Assembly (NCBI GenBank): GCA_036406475.1 | Contig: DASXBA010000019.1 | Coordinates: 1-35,400 of the forward strand | Length of the DNA stretch: 35,400 nt | Direction: 5' to 3' | Source of the DNA: DASXBA01 sp036406475 | GTDB lineage: Bacteria; Actinomycetota; Thermoleophilia; Solirubrobacterales; Thermoleophilaceae | Shown: positions 16,213 to 24,805 of the stretch, in pieces | Position numbering within the stretch: position 1 is the first letter of the stretch | Layout: the number at the start of each line of letters is the position of its first letter | Notes under the pieces: model-generated | What the model saw: only the letters and a program-made list of their open reading frames with translations | The model's database searches: none | What the model was told of the DNA's origin: nothing | Program-made: the position numbers and the translations under genes

Positions 16213-18719
16213 GCCAGCCGATCAGCTTCGCCTACCGCAACCTGGTCTTCGGCGCGTCGCTCGAGGACGCCTGGGCGCTGTTCCGCCTCGACACGGTGTC
16301 CTACGACGGGCGCAGCGAGAGCGACAAGCGTGAGCTGCTCGGCCTGCTGGCCGCCTGCGCCTACTCGCTCGAGGCCGACTTCTCCCTCTTGCGCGTCTCG
16401 CGCAGCTGGTCGGTCGGGCGCTATCGCGCCGGAGCGGAGGCGATCGTCGACCCGCAGCACGCGCACCCTGGCGAATGGACGCGCCATCTCCATCGCCACG
16501 AATCAGCCCTCGCGGCGCGGGAGACGTGGCGTCCCGAGGTCTTCCTGGCGGTGCGGCTCGCGCCGCCCGACGCGCCGGCGGTCCAGCAGGCCGCCCAGGG
16601 GCTCGCCCGGGCCGTCGCCCGGCTGCGCGAGCTGGCTGGCCGCGGCGGCATTGCACGCGATGCGCGCGGCATCCGCCGCAGCCAGCTTGAAGCCCTGGCC
16701 CGGATGCAGGAGACCATCTTCCGGCGCGTCGCCGACTATCTCGATGTCGAGCCTGCGTCGACCGCGGAGCTTGAGTGGCTGGTGCGCCGCGCTCTTTGCC
16801 GCGGGCTGGGCGAGCCCGACTGCGACCCCGGCTTCGAGCCGCAGGCGCTGATCCTTGACGACGAGGGGGACGAGTGGCGCTACGTGCCGCTCGAGCTCGA
16901 CGTGCTGCGCCTGTTCGAGTGCCCCCTCTGGCAGCCGACCCGCGCGGGCGGCTGGGTTCCCGAGCCCTACCTGGTCGCCTCGTCCGAGCACGGCGCCTCC
17001 TACCAGACCTTCCTGGCGCTGGGAGCGCTGCCGGAGGCGGTGCCGTTTCCATCGCGCCAGGCGGAGCTGCTCTTTGCTCCGCTCGAGGCGCTCGACTTCC
17101 GCGTCGATGCCTGCCTCAGCGCTCGCTTCGTGCCCAACGCGCAGGCGGTGGCGCTGGTGCGCAAGCGGATTGTCGACGCCGACAACACCTACGTCGAGGA
17201 GTCGCACGGCGACCACGGCCCCTCGGCGGCATCGAGCGAGCGCCCGCACACTGCGCGCGAGCTCGAGGAGCATCTGACCAGCGCGGCGCGGCCGCCGCTC
17301 TTGCGCTCCTCGATCACGCTCGCGGTCGCGGCCGACTCGCGCCAGCGACTCGAGGAGCGCGTCGAGCGGGTGCGGCGCGAGTACGGCCCAGTCAGGCTGC
17401 ACCGGCCGGCGGCCGACCAGCTGCCGCTTTTCGTCTCGCAGCTGCCGGCGCAGCGCTCCGCCGTCTCGGCCTACGACGACTACCTGACGATCGAGCAGTT
17501 CGGGGCACTGGTCCCGATCGCTACGCACGCGGTCGGCTCCGAGGCCGGCTTCTACATCGGCCACACCCTGTCGGGCTCGGCACAGCCGGTGCTGTTCGAC
17601 CCGACCGAGGCGTCACGGACGTCGCGGCCGCCGTCGGTGCTGCTGGCGGGGACGCTCGGCTCCGGCAAGACGCTGTTCATGCAGCTGCTCGAGTACCAGG
17701 CCTTCCTGGCGGGCTCGCGGATCGTGGACGTCGACCCCAAGGGCGGCGGCGACCACCGGCTGGCCGAGCTGCCCGGGATGGACGGCCACGTCGAGCGGAT
17801 CGAGCTGTCCTCCGACGACGCCTACCGCGGCATGCTCGACCCGCTGCGCATCGCGCTGCCGGAGCTGCGCGAGGACCTCGCCGTCTCGTTCCTGTTCGAC
17901 CTGCTGCCCGGCCCGCTGGCGCCCGGATGGAAGCGCGAGATCATCGCCGCCGTCCGCGCAGTCACGCGTGACGCCGCTGACCGCGGCCGCGACGCAGGCT
18001 GCGGGCAGGTGATCGAACGGCTCTGCGCCGACGCCGGCGACGACGCCCGGGCCGCGGGCGAGACCCTGGCGGTGTACGCGGACACCGGGCTCGCCCGGCT
18101 CGGCTTCGGCGCCGGTCGAGCCGGGCCGCTCGCCGCCGGCGACCGGCAGGTGACCATGCTCGGGATCCGCAACCTCGCGCGGCCGCTGCCGGGCACGCCG
18201 AAGGCCGACTACACGGAGGAGGAGCGGATCGGGCAGGCCCTCCTGCGGCTGCTCGCCGCCTACGCGATGCGGCTGGTCGCCCACGACCCCGGACGGCACG
18301 CCATCGCCGGCTTCGACGAGGCCCACTTCCTGCTCAGCGACTCCGCCGGCCGGCGCCTGATCGAGGTGCTCAACCGGATGGGCCGCTCGCTCAACGTGAC
18401 ACCGATCCTTGCGACGCAGACCCTCGCGGAGACCGCCGAGCTCGACAATCTGCTCGGCGTTCGCTGCATGTTCGGCATGGAGTCGGAGCGCGAGGCCGCC
18501 ACCGCGCTCGAGCTGCTCGGCCTCGACGGCAGCGACCAGCGGCTGCGCGCCACGCTCACCAGCTACCGCCGCGGGCGCTGCCTGATGCGCGACTACGCCG
18601 GCCGGGTCGGCCGCGTGCAGATCGACCTGCTCGACCCGCAGCTGCTGGCCACGCTCGACACCACCCCGCGCGCCCCCGACGCGGACGGGGCCGATGCCGC
18701 GCTGCGCCTCCCGGTCTAG
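16209..18719 (+). CDS. VirB4/TraC-family conjugation ATPase
   Basis: The protein has 836 residues. It is the cytoplasmic motor of the transfer channel. An N-terminal VirB4-type domain (about 1-430) is followed by the ATPase domain: Walker A GTLGSGKT (about 482-489) with the VDVDPKGGGDHRLAEL strand after it, and Walker B AIAGFDEAHFLL with its acidic pair near 703-704, followed by LIEVLNRMGRSLNVTPILAT, typical of VirB4/TraC. The DEAH-type Walker B and the length are normal for actinobacterial members. The GTG start overlaps the previous stop. Longer frames upstream run antisense-like through TcpE and are not believed. Confidence 0.9.
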   Translation: MSQPISFAYRNLVFGASLEDAWALFRLDTVSYDGRSESDKRELLGLLAACAYSLEADFSLLRVSRSWSVGRYRAGAEAIVDPQHAHPGEWTRHLHRHESALAARETWRPEVFLAVRLAPPDAPAVQQAAQGLARAVARLRELAGRGGIARDARGIRRSQLEALARMQETIFRRVADYLDVEPASTAELEWLVRRALCRGLGEPDCDPGFEPQALILDDEGDEWRYVPLELDVLRLFECPLWQPTRAGGWVPEPYLVASSEHGASYQTFLALGALPEAVPFPSRQAELLFAPLEALDFRVDACLSARFVPNAQAVALVRKRIVDADNTYVEESHGDHGPSAASSERPHTARELEEHLTSAARPPLLRSSITLAVAADSRQRLEERVERVRREYGPVRLHRPAADQLPLFVSQLPAQRSAVSAYDDYLTIEQFGALVPIATHAVGSEAGFYIGHTLSGSAQPVLFDPTEASRTSRPPSVLLAGTLGSGKTLFMQLLEYQAFLAGSRIVDVDPKGGGDHRLAELPGMDGHVERIELSSDDAYRGMLDPLRIALPELREDLAVSFLFDLLPGPLAPGWKREIIAAVRAVTRDAADRGRDAGCGQVIERLCADAGDDARAAGETLAVYADTGLARLGFGAGRAGPLAAGDRQVTMLGIRNLARPLPGTPKADYTEEERIGQALLRLLAAYAMRLVAHDPGRHAIAGFDEAHFLLSDSAGRRLIEVLNRMGRSLNVTPILATQTLAETAELDNLLGVRCMFGMESEREAATALELLGLDGSDQRLRATLTSYRRGRCLMRDYAGRVGRVQIDLLDPQLLATLDTTPRAPDADGADAALRLPV

Positions 18720-20952
18720 CCGGGCCGCGGCGCAGATCGCTGCGGCAGTGCTGGCCGCAGCGCTCGCCCTGGGCGCTGACGGCGCCGAGGCGCAGCCGAT
18801 CATTGCCGGCGGCCCGGCCGCTGGCGCACCGAAAGCGCAGGAGAGGCACCCGGCCGCCCGTCAGGGCCACGGGGACGAGCGACGCAGAGACGTCAGGCCC
18901 GATCGGCAGGGCTCTGGGCGCGATCCATTCGCCGCCATGGGTGGCCGCTCGCCGTTCTGCTCGAGCGTCGAGCTCGACGCGCGCGAGCGCGCCCACTGCC
19001 GCGGCTCCGGCGCGCTCTCGCATCCGTACGAGATCAACCGCTACGGCTTCGACACCCACATAGACACGGGTGCCGACAACATCGACGGCAACTTCTACGC
19101 CGCCGTCCAGACGCTCGCGCTGCTCTGCTGGACCGGGCTCACCTACCTGCTCAACGGCGTGCTGTTGCTGCTCGAGTGGGCGTTCTCGCTCGACCTGCTC
19201 TCGGACACGCTCGCCGCCGTGCGCCGCGCACTCACGCGCCTGCACCGCGACGTGCTCGGCGAACCCTGGTTCCTGGCCGCCGTCTCCGCCGCCGGCCTCT
19301 GGGGCATCTACCGCGGCTTCGTCCAACGGCGCTACGTCCAGGCCGCCGGCGGACTGGCGGCCACCGTCGCGCTCATGATCTGCGCGCTGCTGATCATCAA
19401 CAGGCCCGCCGACACCGTCGGCTACGCCAGCAGCCTCTCCAACGACGCGGCGCTGGCAATGGTCGGAGGCGCCGCCAGCGGCAGCCTCGACCGACCGGAA
19501 GCCAGTTTCGGGCGGGCCACGAGCCGGCTGTTCGACCACCTTGTGCTGCGGCCATGGTGCGCGCTCGAGTTCGGCGACGTCGAGTTCTGCCTCGCGAGCC
19601 CCCGGCGCGTGGTCCCCGTCGACAAGGTGCCGGACCGCGACGAGATCCGGGCGGGCTGGCAGTCCGCACGCACCGTGGCGGACTGGTGGCTGCGCTACGA
19701 GGCAAACGGCGGGGGCGACGACGCCGACCAGCGCAAGCGCATCTACGAGGCCTGGCGCAACGCCGGCGGCCGGCTCCAGGACGCGGTGCGGATCCAGAAG
19801 CAGGGCGGCACCGTCACCCGCATCGCCCTGCTGTTCCTCGTCTGCGTCGGCCTGCTCGGGGCGATTCTGCTGCTGGGCTGGCTGGGCCTGCGCCTGCTCG
19901 GCTACGGCGTGCTCGCCGTCCTGCTGTTGCTCTTCGCGCCGGTCGCCTTCCTGGCACCCGCGCTGGGGGACTCCGGGCGCGCGACCTTCCTGCTCTGGGC
20001 CAAGCGGCTGCTGGGCGCGCTCGTGGCAAAGGCGATCTACGCGATCTTCCTTGCGGTCGTGCTGGTCGCGGCCGGTGCGCTCGCCGAGGCGTACAGCCTC
20101 GGTTGGCTTGCCGCCTGGGGGCTCCAGATCGTGTTCTGGTGGTCGGCCTTCCTCAAGCGCAACGACCTGCTCCAGTTCGTCACCGCGCCGCTGCCCGAGG
20201 ACGCGCGCCACACTGCAAGCGGCGGCGTGGTGCGCGCGCTGCAGGGCGCCGCCTACAGCGCCGCCGGGGCGCGGCTGGCCCGATCCGGCGCGGCGGTCGC
20301 GGCGACACCGATCACCAGGCCCGCGGCCGGCGCGATCGCGAGCCTACGCGAGCGCCGCCAGGCCTCGGAAGCCGCGACCCAAACGGTCGCTGAACAGACC
20401 CTGCGCCGCCGCGGCCGCGCCGTGCTCGAGCAACGCCAGCGACAGGCCCAGGAGCTGGTCGCCCGCGACGAGCGCATCGGCGCCGAGCACGACCAGGTCA
20501 CCCACGCGCTGCGCAAGTGGGACGAGCGCGCCGCGATCGCGCGCGCCCGCGACGAGTCACCGCCGGAGCCGACCGAGAGCGAGCAGGTGCTGCTGGCCCG
20601 GCGGCGCGAGCTCGAGCACGAACGGCCCCACCCGGCCGAGGTCCGCGCCGCGCGCGAGCAGCTGCGCCACGCCGCCGTCAACCGGGCCCGTAGCGGCGAG
20701 CCGGTCACCGAAGTCGACGAAAGGGCCTGGATCGAGCAGCGCCGGCGAGCCGAAGAGGGAGGGCAGCCGATCGCAGATGCGGAGGCGAAACAGTTGGCCG
20801 CGAGCGACGGCGATCGGCGCGAGCTCCGCGCCGCGCGCGCCACCCTCGACCGCGACGAGCTGCGGCGGGCCCGCGCCGAACAGCTCGCCGCCAACCGCAG
20901 GGAGCGCCGCGCCCAGCGTCGGCGCGCCGGCGTGCGCCCGCCGAGGCGATGA
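18694..20952 (+). CDS. VirB6/TrbL-like polytopic transfer protein with charged tail
   Basis: The protein has 752 residues. A signal-like N-terminus precedes an extracellular stretch (about 35-130). Five to seven hydrophobic segments then follow, including YAAVQTLALLCWTGLTYLL, WFLAAVSAAGLWGIYRGFV, ALMICALLIIN, IALLFLVCVGLLGAILLLGW and AIYAIFLAVVLVAAGALAEA. From about 510 on it is an Arg/Glu/Ala-rich, probably coiled-coil cytoplasmic tail of some 230 residues. This matches the VirB6-like channel proteins that follow VirB4 in Gram-positive operons. The start overlaps the VirB4 gene by 26 bases. Confidence 0.75.
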   Translation: MPRCASRSSRAAAQIAAAVLAAALALGADGAEAQPIIAGGPAAGAPKAQERHPAARQGHGDERRRDVRPDRQGSGRDPFAAMGGRSPFCSSVELDARERAHCRGSGALSHPYEINRYGFDTHIDTGADNIDGNFYAAVQTLALLCWTGLTYLLNGVLLLLEWAFSLDLLSDTLAAVRRALTRLHRDVLGEPWFLAAVSAAGLWGIYRGFVQRRYVQAAGGLAATVALMICALLIINRPADTVGYASSLSNDAALAMVGGAASGSLDRPEASFGRATSRLFDHLVLRPWCALEFGDVEFCLASPRRVVPVDKVPDRDEIRAGWQSARTVADWWLRYEANGGGDDADQRKRIYEAWRNAGGRLQDAVRIQKQGGTVTRIALLFLVCVGLLGAILLLGWLGLRLLGYGVLAVLLLLFAPVAFLAPALGDSGRATFLLWAKRLLGALVAKAIYAIFLAVVLVAAGALAEAYSLGWLAAWGLQIVFWWSAFLKRNDLLQFVTAPLPEDARHTASGGVVRALQGAAYSAAGARLARSGAAVAATPITRPAAGAIASLRERRQASEAATQTVAEQTLRRRGRAVLEQRQRQAQELVARDERIGAEHDQVTHALRKWDERAAIARARDESPPEPTESEQVLLARRRELEHERPHPAEVRAAREQLRHAAVNRARSGEPVTEVDERAWIEQRRRAEEGGQPIADAEAKQLAASDGDRRELRAARATLDRDELRRARAEQLAANRRERRAQRRRAGVRPPRR

Positions 20953-21497
20953 GCGGCCTGGGCCCGGTCCGGTTTCGCACAGCCGCACTCGTGGCTGTCG
21001 CGGCAATCCTCGTGGTGACAGCGGTCGCACCCCCGATCACTCCGGAGCGCCCGGCTCGCGGGGGGTCGGCCCCGATCTCGCGACTCGCGACGGACACGTC
21101 GCCATCGCAAGGGCGGCGCGAAGCGGTGCCGGCCGGACGCGCGAACGGCTGGGCGGCAGCCGAGCGCGGCGCGGGGATGCGGGTCGCGCGTCGCTTCGTT
21201 CGTTACTACCTGGCCTGGGAGCGGGCCCACACGAGTCCGTCGATACGCGCGGGCATTAGTGCCAGCGCCTCGCGCGAGTTGGCCCGGCTCGTGCTCACGG
21301 CGCCGCCGCGCCAGCCCCCCGCGGTCGCCCCACCTCCTCCGCCGGCTCGGTTTCTCGGCCTACGCGGCGAGCTGGCCCTCTCGCGCCGGCGCCTACACGT
21401 ACAGGTTGAGCTCGCCCGCGGCAGACAGCGGTGGGCGATCGGGCTCGTCCTTCGCCGGAGCCGACAGCAGTGGCTGGTCGCCAGCGTTCGCGACTAG
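20949..21497 (+). CDS. single-pass membrane protein of the transfer operon (182 aa)
   Basis: The start overlaps the previous stop (ATGA). One N-terminal transmembrane helix (RTAALVAVAAILVVTAVAPP) is followed by a disordered segment. A small domain comes next, starting GMRVARRFVRYYLAWERA and ending in strands LHVQVELARGRQRWAIGLVL and QQWLVASVRD. The helix plus YYLAWERA and terminal strand pattern resembles a single NTF2-like domain, so a VirB8-like accessory role is possible. I cannot assign a family firmly. Confidence 0.6.
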   Translation: MSGLGPVRFRTAALVAVAAILVVTAVAPPITPERPARGGSAPISRLATDTSPSQGRREAVPAGRANGWAAAERGAGMRVARRFVRYYLAWERAHTSPSIRAGISASASRELARLVLTAPPRQPPAVAPPPPPARFLGLRGELALSRRRLHVQVELARGRQRWAIGLVLRRSRQQWLVASVRD

Positions 21498-22522
21498 CCG
21501 CCGTTGCCGGCGCACCTCTGGCGGCCAAGGCCGCGGCGCTCGCCGCGCTCGGCGCATTCGCCTTTCTCTTCTGCGCGCTGCTGCTCGCCGCGCTGGTGGG
21601 GATCAGCGCCGGCAGCAGTACCGGGCCCTGCGGCGGGCTCGCCTGGATTGCCGGCACCGAGGTGCCGGCACGGTTGGTCCCGATCTACGCGCGCGCCAGC
21701 CGCCGCTACCGGCTCGGCCCGCACGGCGTCGCGGTCCTCGCCGCCATCAACAAGATCGAGACCGGCTTTGGCCGAAACCAGGGGCCGTCCGGCGCGGGCG
21801 CGCTGGGGTGGATGCAGTTCATGCCCCGCACCTGGGCCGCCTACGGGGTCGACGCCGACGGCGATGGCAGCAAGGACCCGTCCGACCCCGACGACGCCAT
21901 CCATGCAGCCGCCCGCTACCTGCACGCCGAGGGAGCCCCGGCCGACTGGCACCGGGCGGTCTTCGCCTACAACCACGCCGAGTGGTACGTCCAGCAGGTC
22001 CTCGCGCAGGCAGACGCCTACACTGGCGGCGCTCCGCCGGCCGGCGGCGGCGAGTCGAGCTGCGAGCCCGCCGACGTCAGCGGCGTCAAGAAGGTAGCCG
22101 GCGGCGGCGCCTTCGTGCCGATCCCTGCTTTCCCCGGCCAGCTGATCGACCGGCGGCTGCTCGATGACATCGCCTACCTGCGCCGCCGCTTCCACATCCT
22201 CGTCACGGCTGGCTACGCGCTGACGGGCCACAAGGTCGGCGGCGAGCACCCGCTCGGGCTGGCGCTCGACATCGTGCCGGGGCCGGGCGGCACCTGGGCT
22301 GAGATCGACCGGCTCGCCCGCTGGGCCGAGCCAGCACAGGGCAAGCCGCGACCACCATGGCGCTGGGTCGGCTACAACGGCGACCCCGACCACGGCAACC
22401 CCAAGCATTGCTCCGGCGGCTGCGCCGCCCACCTCCACCTCTCCTGGCAGCACTCCGAGCCCACCGTGCCGGGCCGGCCCGCGGACTGGGTGCTCGTGCT
22501 CGAGCTCGAGGAGCACCCGTGA
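21470..22522 (+). CDS. two-domain peptidoglycan hydrolase (lytic transglycosylase + M15-like)
   Basis: The protein has 350 residues from GTG 21470, with GGAG nine bases upstream; the gene overlaps the previous one by 28 bases. After one transmembrane helix (AFLFCALLLAALVGISAG) comes an SLT-type transglycosylase domain (about 60-175) with the catalytic-Glu motif AINKIETGFGRNQ, then GALGWMQFMPRTWAAYG and the AAARYLHAEGAPADWHRAVF helix. The C-terminal part (about 200-340) has GGEHPLGLALDIVPGPGG and AAHLHLSWQHS, the His/Asp pattern of M15-like peptidases or related fold. VirB1-like enzymes of this kind open the wall for the transfer channel. The gene ends the transfer operon. Confidence 0.8.
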   Translation: MAGRQRSRLAAVAGAPLAAKAAALAALGAFAFLFCALLLAALVGISAGSSTGPCGGLAWIAGTEVPARLVPIYARASRRYRLGPHGVAVLAAINKIETGFGRNQGPSGAGALGWMQFMPRTWAAYGVDADGDGSKDPSDPDDAIHAAARYLHAEGAPADWHRAVFAYNHAEWYVQQVLAQADAYTGGAPPAGGGESSCEPADVSGVKKVAGGGAFVPIPAFPGQLIDRRLLDDIAYLRRRFHILVTAGYALTGHKVGGEHPLGLALDIVPGPGGTWAEIDRLARWAEPAQGKPRPPWRWVGYNGDPDHGNPKHCSGGCAAHLHLSWQHSEPTVPGRPADWVLVLELEEHP

Positions 22523-22537
22523 CCCGGGGGGTCACGG
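22517..22537 (+). terminator. hairpin at the end of the transfer operon
   Basis: CCGTGACCC pairs with GGGTCACGG around a GGG loop. The hairpin starts on the stop codon of the hydrolase gene. There is no T-run, as is usual in this high-GC window, so termination is likely but not proved. Confidence 0.55.
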
Positions 22538-22691
22538 ACCATCGGATCACGACTGCCTCGGCAGAGGACGGTGGCCGACCGCCACACCACAGCCGCCAGA
22601 CCGCCGAGGACGGACGACCGCTCCGCCGGCAACCGCTCATCGGCGCCTCGTGCGATCGCCGTCAGCCCGGGGCGGGCCTCACGCCCGATGG

Positions 22692-22744
22692 TCGCGCCCT
22701 GCGGGCGCGGAGAAGGGCGCAGCGGCCGCGCACCGGGTGCGGCC
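22692..22744 (+). promoter_or_regulatory. paired hairpins upstream of the 22,765 gene
   Basis: Hairpin 1 is CGCGCCC/GGGCGCG with loop TGC (22693-22709), preceded by T. Hairpin 2 spans 22724-22744 (GGCCGCGC ... GTGCGGCC, loop ACCGG). The GGAGG of the next gene follows at 22755-22759. The same arrangement occurs before several other genes in this half of the window. Confidence 0.6.
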
Positions 22745-22764
22745 AGAAGCAGACGGAGGCAATG

Positions 22765-22995
22765 ATGAGCTTTCTCCACGCCAGCGAGCTGGTCGGCAGA
22801 CTCGGCGCCGGCAACCGCGAGCGGATCACGGCACTGCGACGCATGAGCCCAGCGCAGCGGCTCGACGCCTACCGGCGCGGCGAGTTCGACTTCGACACCT
22901 GCAGCACCTGGGCCGCCGCGTATCCCCACGAGGTGCCGCTGATCAACGGCGAGTTCGAGTTCATCGCTCGCCTGACCCCGGAGGTGCTCGACTGA
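22765..22995 (+). CDS. small hypothetical protein (76 aa)
   Basis: Start ATG 22765, with GGAGG five bases upstream (a second ATG directly before it is less well spaced). The protein is soluble (SELVGRLGAGNRERITALRR, then EFDFDTCSTWAAAYPHEVPL) and ends EFEFIARLTPEVLD. I do not know the family; small proteins of this kind are common before primase genes in actinobacterial elements. The TGA overlaps the ATG of the next gene by one base. Confidence 0.6.
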   Translation: MSFLHASELVGRLGAGNRERITALRRMSPAQRLDAYRRGEFDFDTCSTWAAAYPHEVPLINGEFEFIARLTPEVLD

Positions 22996-23249
22996 TGGCA
23001 CAGCGCGCCCCCGCACGACTCAGCCCAGCCGAGGACCTCCAGGCCGCGCCCGTGTTCGAGGATCCGGAGGTCGGGCTGTACGTCTACCTCTGCCACCGCT
23101 GCGGCCAGCCGCTCACCGGGCCACACGACCTCTGCCACAGCGCCCTGCACGTCGGCACCGACCGACTCGGCATCGGCCGCGCGGTGCGCTCCAGCGAGCT
23201 CGCCCGGCTCGCCGGCGCCGCCCGCGCCGCGCTCGGAGCCCGGCCGTGA
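22995..23249 (+). CDS. small Cys/His-rich protein, possible zinc binder (84 aa)
   Basis: The frame is coupled to both neighbours (TGATG before it, GTGA after it). Its centre has CHRCGQPLTGPHDLCHSALH, with three cysteines and several histidines in a zinc-ribbon-like spacing. The rest is helical and basic (SSELARLAGAARAALGARP). It could be a DNA-binding accessory to the primase. No family name is offered. Confidence 0.6.
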   Translation: MAQRAPARLSPAEDLQAAPVFEDPEVGLYVYLCHRCGQPLTGPHDLCHSALHVGTDRLGIGRAVRSSELARLAGAARAALGARP

Positions 23250-24268
23250 ACGGGCCGCTGCCACCGATCCAGGGGCTGGCGGCGTTCATGGCCGCCCTCG
23301 CCGGCCGCGAGCCGTCCGGCTTCATCGAGCTGCGCTACCGCCGTCAGCCCGTTGGGGGCATGCGCCAACGCTTCTTCGACGCCCAGACGCCGAACGCCGC
23401 GGCGACGGCCGCGACCGTCCTATCGCAACACGGCGACGTCTACGTCGGCTGCGCCCCGCGCACGCGACGAGAGGGCGGCAAGGACGCCGTCCTGCACGGC
23501 TGGACGCTGTGGGTCGACTGCGACGACCCGCAAGCAATCGCGGCACTTGAGCAGTTCCGGCCACAGCCCGGAATCGTCGTGCGCAGCAGCCCGCGCGGCC
23601 TCCACGCCTACTGGCCGCTGGCGGAACCGCTCGACAGCGGCGAGCTCGAGCGCGCCAACCGCCGGCTCGCGCACGGGCTCGGCGCCTGCCAGAGCGCCGT
23701 CACCAATGCCGCCGCGCTGCTCAGGCCGCCAGCCACCCTCAACTACAAGTACGACCCGCCGGCCACGGTCGTGCTCAAGCGCCTCACAGGCGAGCGGTTC
23801 AGCGCGAGCCAGATCATCGGCGAGTTGGCGGACCCGCCGAGCGTGCCACGGCGAGGCGCCGGGCGGACGTCGCGGGAGCGAGCGGAAGACCCGCTGCTGG
23901 CGATCGCGCCGCCCGTGTATGTCGAGACGCTCACCGGCCGCCCGGTCGGGCGCGACGGCAAGATCGCCTGCCCATTCCATCCCGACAGCCGACCCTCGTT
24001 CCACGCCTACGCAGACCCGCGCGACGGCTGGGCCTGTTACAGCGCCAAGTGCTGGCGCGCCGACCGCCCCAACGGCGGCGACATCTACGACCTCGCCGCA
24101 CAACTCTGGGGACTCTCCACCCGCGGCCCCGACTTCCCCGAGCTACGCAGCCGACTGCGCGCGCTCTTTCTGCCCGCCGCGGCGCCATCCAGCGAAAGCC
24201 GACGGAACGCCCGCAACCCACAACGCTCCTCGGCCGCGGCAGCCGGCACGCGTCCGGCGCCGCAATGA
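23246..24268 (+). CDS. RepB-like primase with CHC2-type zinc finger
   Basis: The protein has 340 residues. The N-terminal part (about 1-190) has features of the RepB-like DNA primase domain (VLHGWTLWVDCDDPQAIAAL, IVVRSSPRGLHAYWPLAEPL, RPPATLNYKYDPPATV). The C-terminal part has a CHC2-like zinc finger: CPFHPDSRPSFHAYADPRDG followed by WACYSAKCW. It probably primes replication of the excised or transferred single strand. The GTG start overlaps the previous stop. The order is unusual in that the zinc finger follows the RepB-like part. The last ~40 residues are low-complexity. Confidence 0.75.
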   Translation: MNGPLPPIQGLAAFMAALAGREPSGFIELRYRRQPVGGMRQRFFDAQTPNAAATAATVLSQHGDVYVGCAPRTRREGGKDAVLHGWTLWVDCDDPQAIAALEQFRPQPGIVVRSSPRGLHAYWPLAEPLDSGELERANRRLAHGLGACQSAVTNAAALLRPPATLNYKYDPPATVVLKRLTGERFSASQIIGELADPPSVPRRGAGRTSRERAEDPLLAIAPPVYVETLTGRPVGRDGKIACPFHPDSRPSFHAYADPRDGWACYSAKCWRADRPNGGDIYDLAAQLWGLSTRGPDFPELRSRLRALFLPAAAPSSESRRNARNPQRSSAAAAGTRPAPQ

Positions 24269-24308
24269 GCCTCCCTGCTCGCCTGGTGCACCCTGTCCCG
24301 ACTCGTGC

Positions 24309-24381
24309 GGGTGTGCGGCCGGTCTCCTCGCCCAGGGTGGCACGCAGAGCGTGCGTAGAGGGCTTCGTCAACCGCACACCC
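24309..24381 (+). promoter_or_regulatory. nested stem-loop in front of the SSB gene
   Basis: GGGTGTGCGG (24309-24318) is a perfect 10-base complement of CCGCACACCC (24372-24381). Inside it lies the hairpin GCACGC-AGA-GCGTGC (24340-24354). The ribosome binding site AAGGAGG begins five bases after the outer stem, so folding or opening of the stem could affect translation. No other gene lies in the 130 bases between the primase and SSB. Confidence 0.6.
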
Positions 24382-24385
24382 TCAC

Positions 24386-24392
24386 AAGGAGG
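24386..24392 (+). promoter_or_regulatory. Shine-Dalgarno of SSB
   Basis: AAGGAGG, six bases before a GTG start at 24399. It fixes the start of the SSB gene, which otherwise has longer frames that run through the primase. Confidence 0.8.
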
Positions 24393-24398
24393 AACGCA

Positions 24399-24758
24399 GT
24401 GAACAGCATCAGCATCACCGGCCGGCTCACCCGCGACCCCGAGCTGCGAGCGACCCCCAACGGGACCTCGGTTACGACGCTCCGGATCGCGAGCCCCCGC
24501 GCCCGCAAGCGCGACGAGGTCGACTACTTCGGCGTGACCGCCTGGAGCGGGCTGGCCGAGAGCTGCGCCGAGCACCTCGAGAAGGGCCGCCTGGTCCACA
24601 TCGTCGGGCGCATCGAGTACCGCGAGTGGAACGACCCGGAGTCGGGCAGCAAGCGCCACGACTACGACGTCGTCGCGGAGAACGTCGAGTTCCTCGGCCC
24701 CAAGCCCAGCACCGGCGAAGGCGACCAGTCGCCCGAGCCGCAGCAGGCGACGGCGTAG
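24399..24758 (+). CDS. ssb: single-stranded DNA-binding protein
   Basis: The protein has 119 residues. It begins MNSISITGRLTRDPELRATP, the usual start of bacterial SSB, and contains DYFGVTAWSGLAESCAEHLE and LVHIVGRIEYREWNDPESG, the strands of the OB fold, followed by a short acidic tail (GEGDQSPEPQQATA). The tail lacks the typical DDDIPF end of chromosomal SSBs, as is common for SSBs of mobile elements. It would protect single-stranded DNA during replication or transfer. It has its own ribosome binding site and an upstream nested stem-loop, and is followed by a terminator. Confidence 0.9.
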   Translation: MNSISITGRLTRDPELRATPNGTSVTTLRIASPRARKRDEVDYFGVTAWSGLAESCAEHLEKGRLVHIVGRIEYREWNDPESGSKRHDYDVVAENVEFLGPKPSTGEGDQSPEPQQATA

Positions 24759-24781
24759 CCCGCGTTGACCTGCCGCCACGA

Positions 24782-24805
24782 GGGCCCCGGCGCACGCCGG
24801 GGCCC
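24782..24805 (+). terminator. strong hairpin after SSB
   Basis: An 11-base perfect stem (GGGCCCCGGCG / CGCCGGGGCCC) with a two-base loop starts 23 bases after the SSB stop. It is very likely a transcription terminator; there is no T-run. Confidence 0.65.

Noticed and set aside
16503..17564. A 353-codon minus-strand frame opposite VirB4
   Set aside because: Antisense of a gene with a strong family match.
17613..18803. A 396-codon minus-strand frame opposite the VirB4 ATPase
   Set aside because: The plus strand has Walker A and B motifs in exactly this region; the minus frame has none.
18556..20211. A 551-codon minus-strand frame opposite the VirB6-like gene
   Set aside because: Rich in Glu/Gln/Arg low complexity as expected for antisense of Ala/Leu-rich coding DNA; the plus strand has clear membrane segments and operon coupling.
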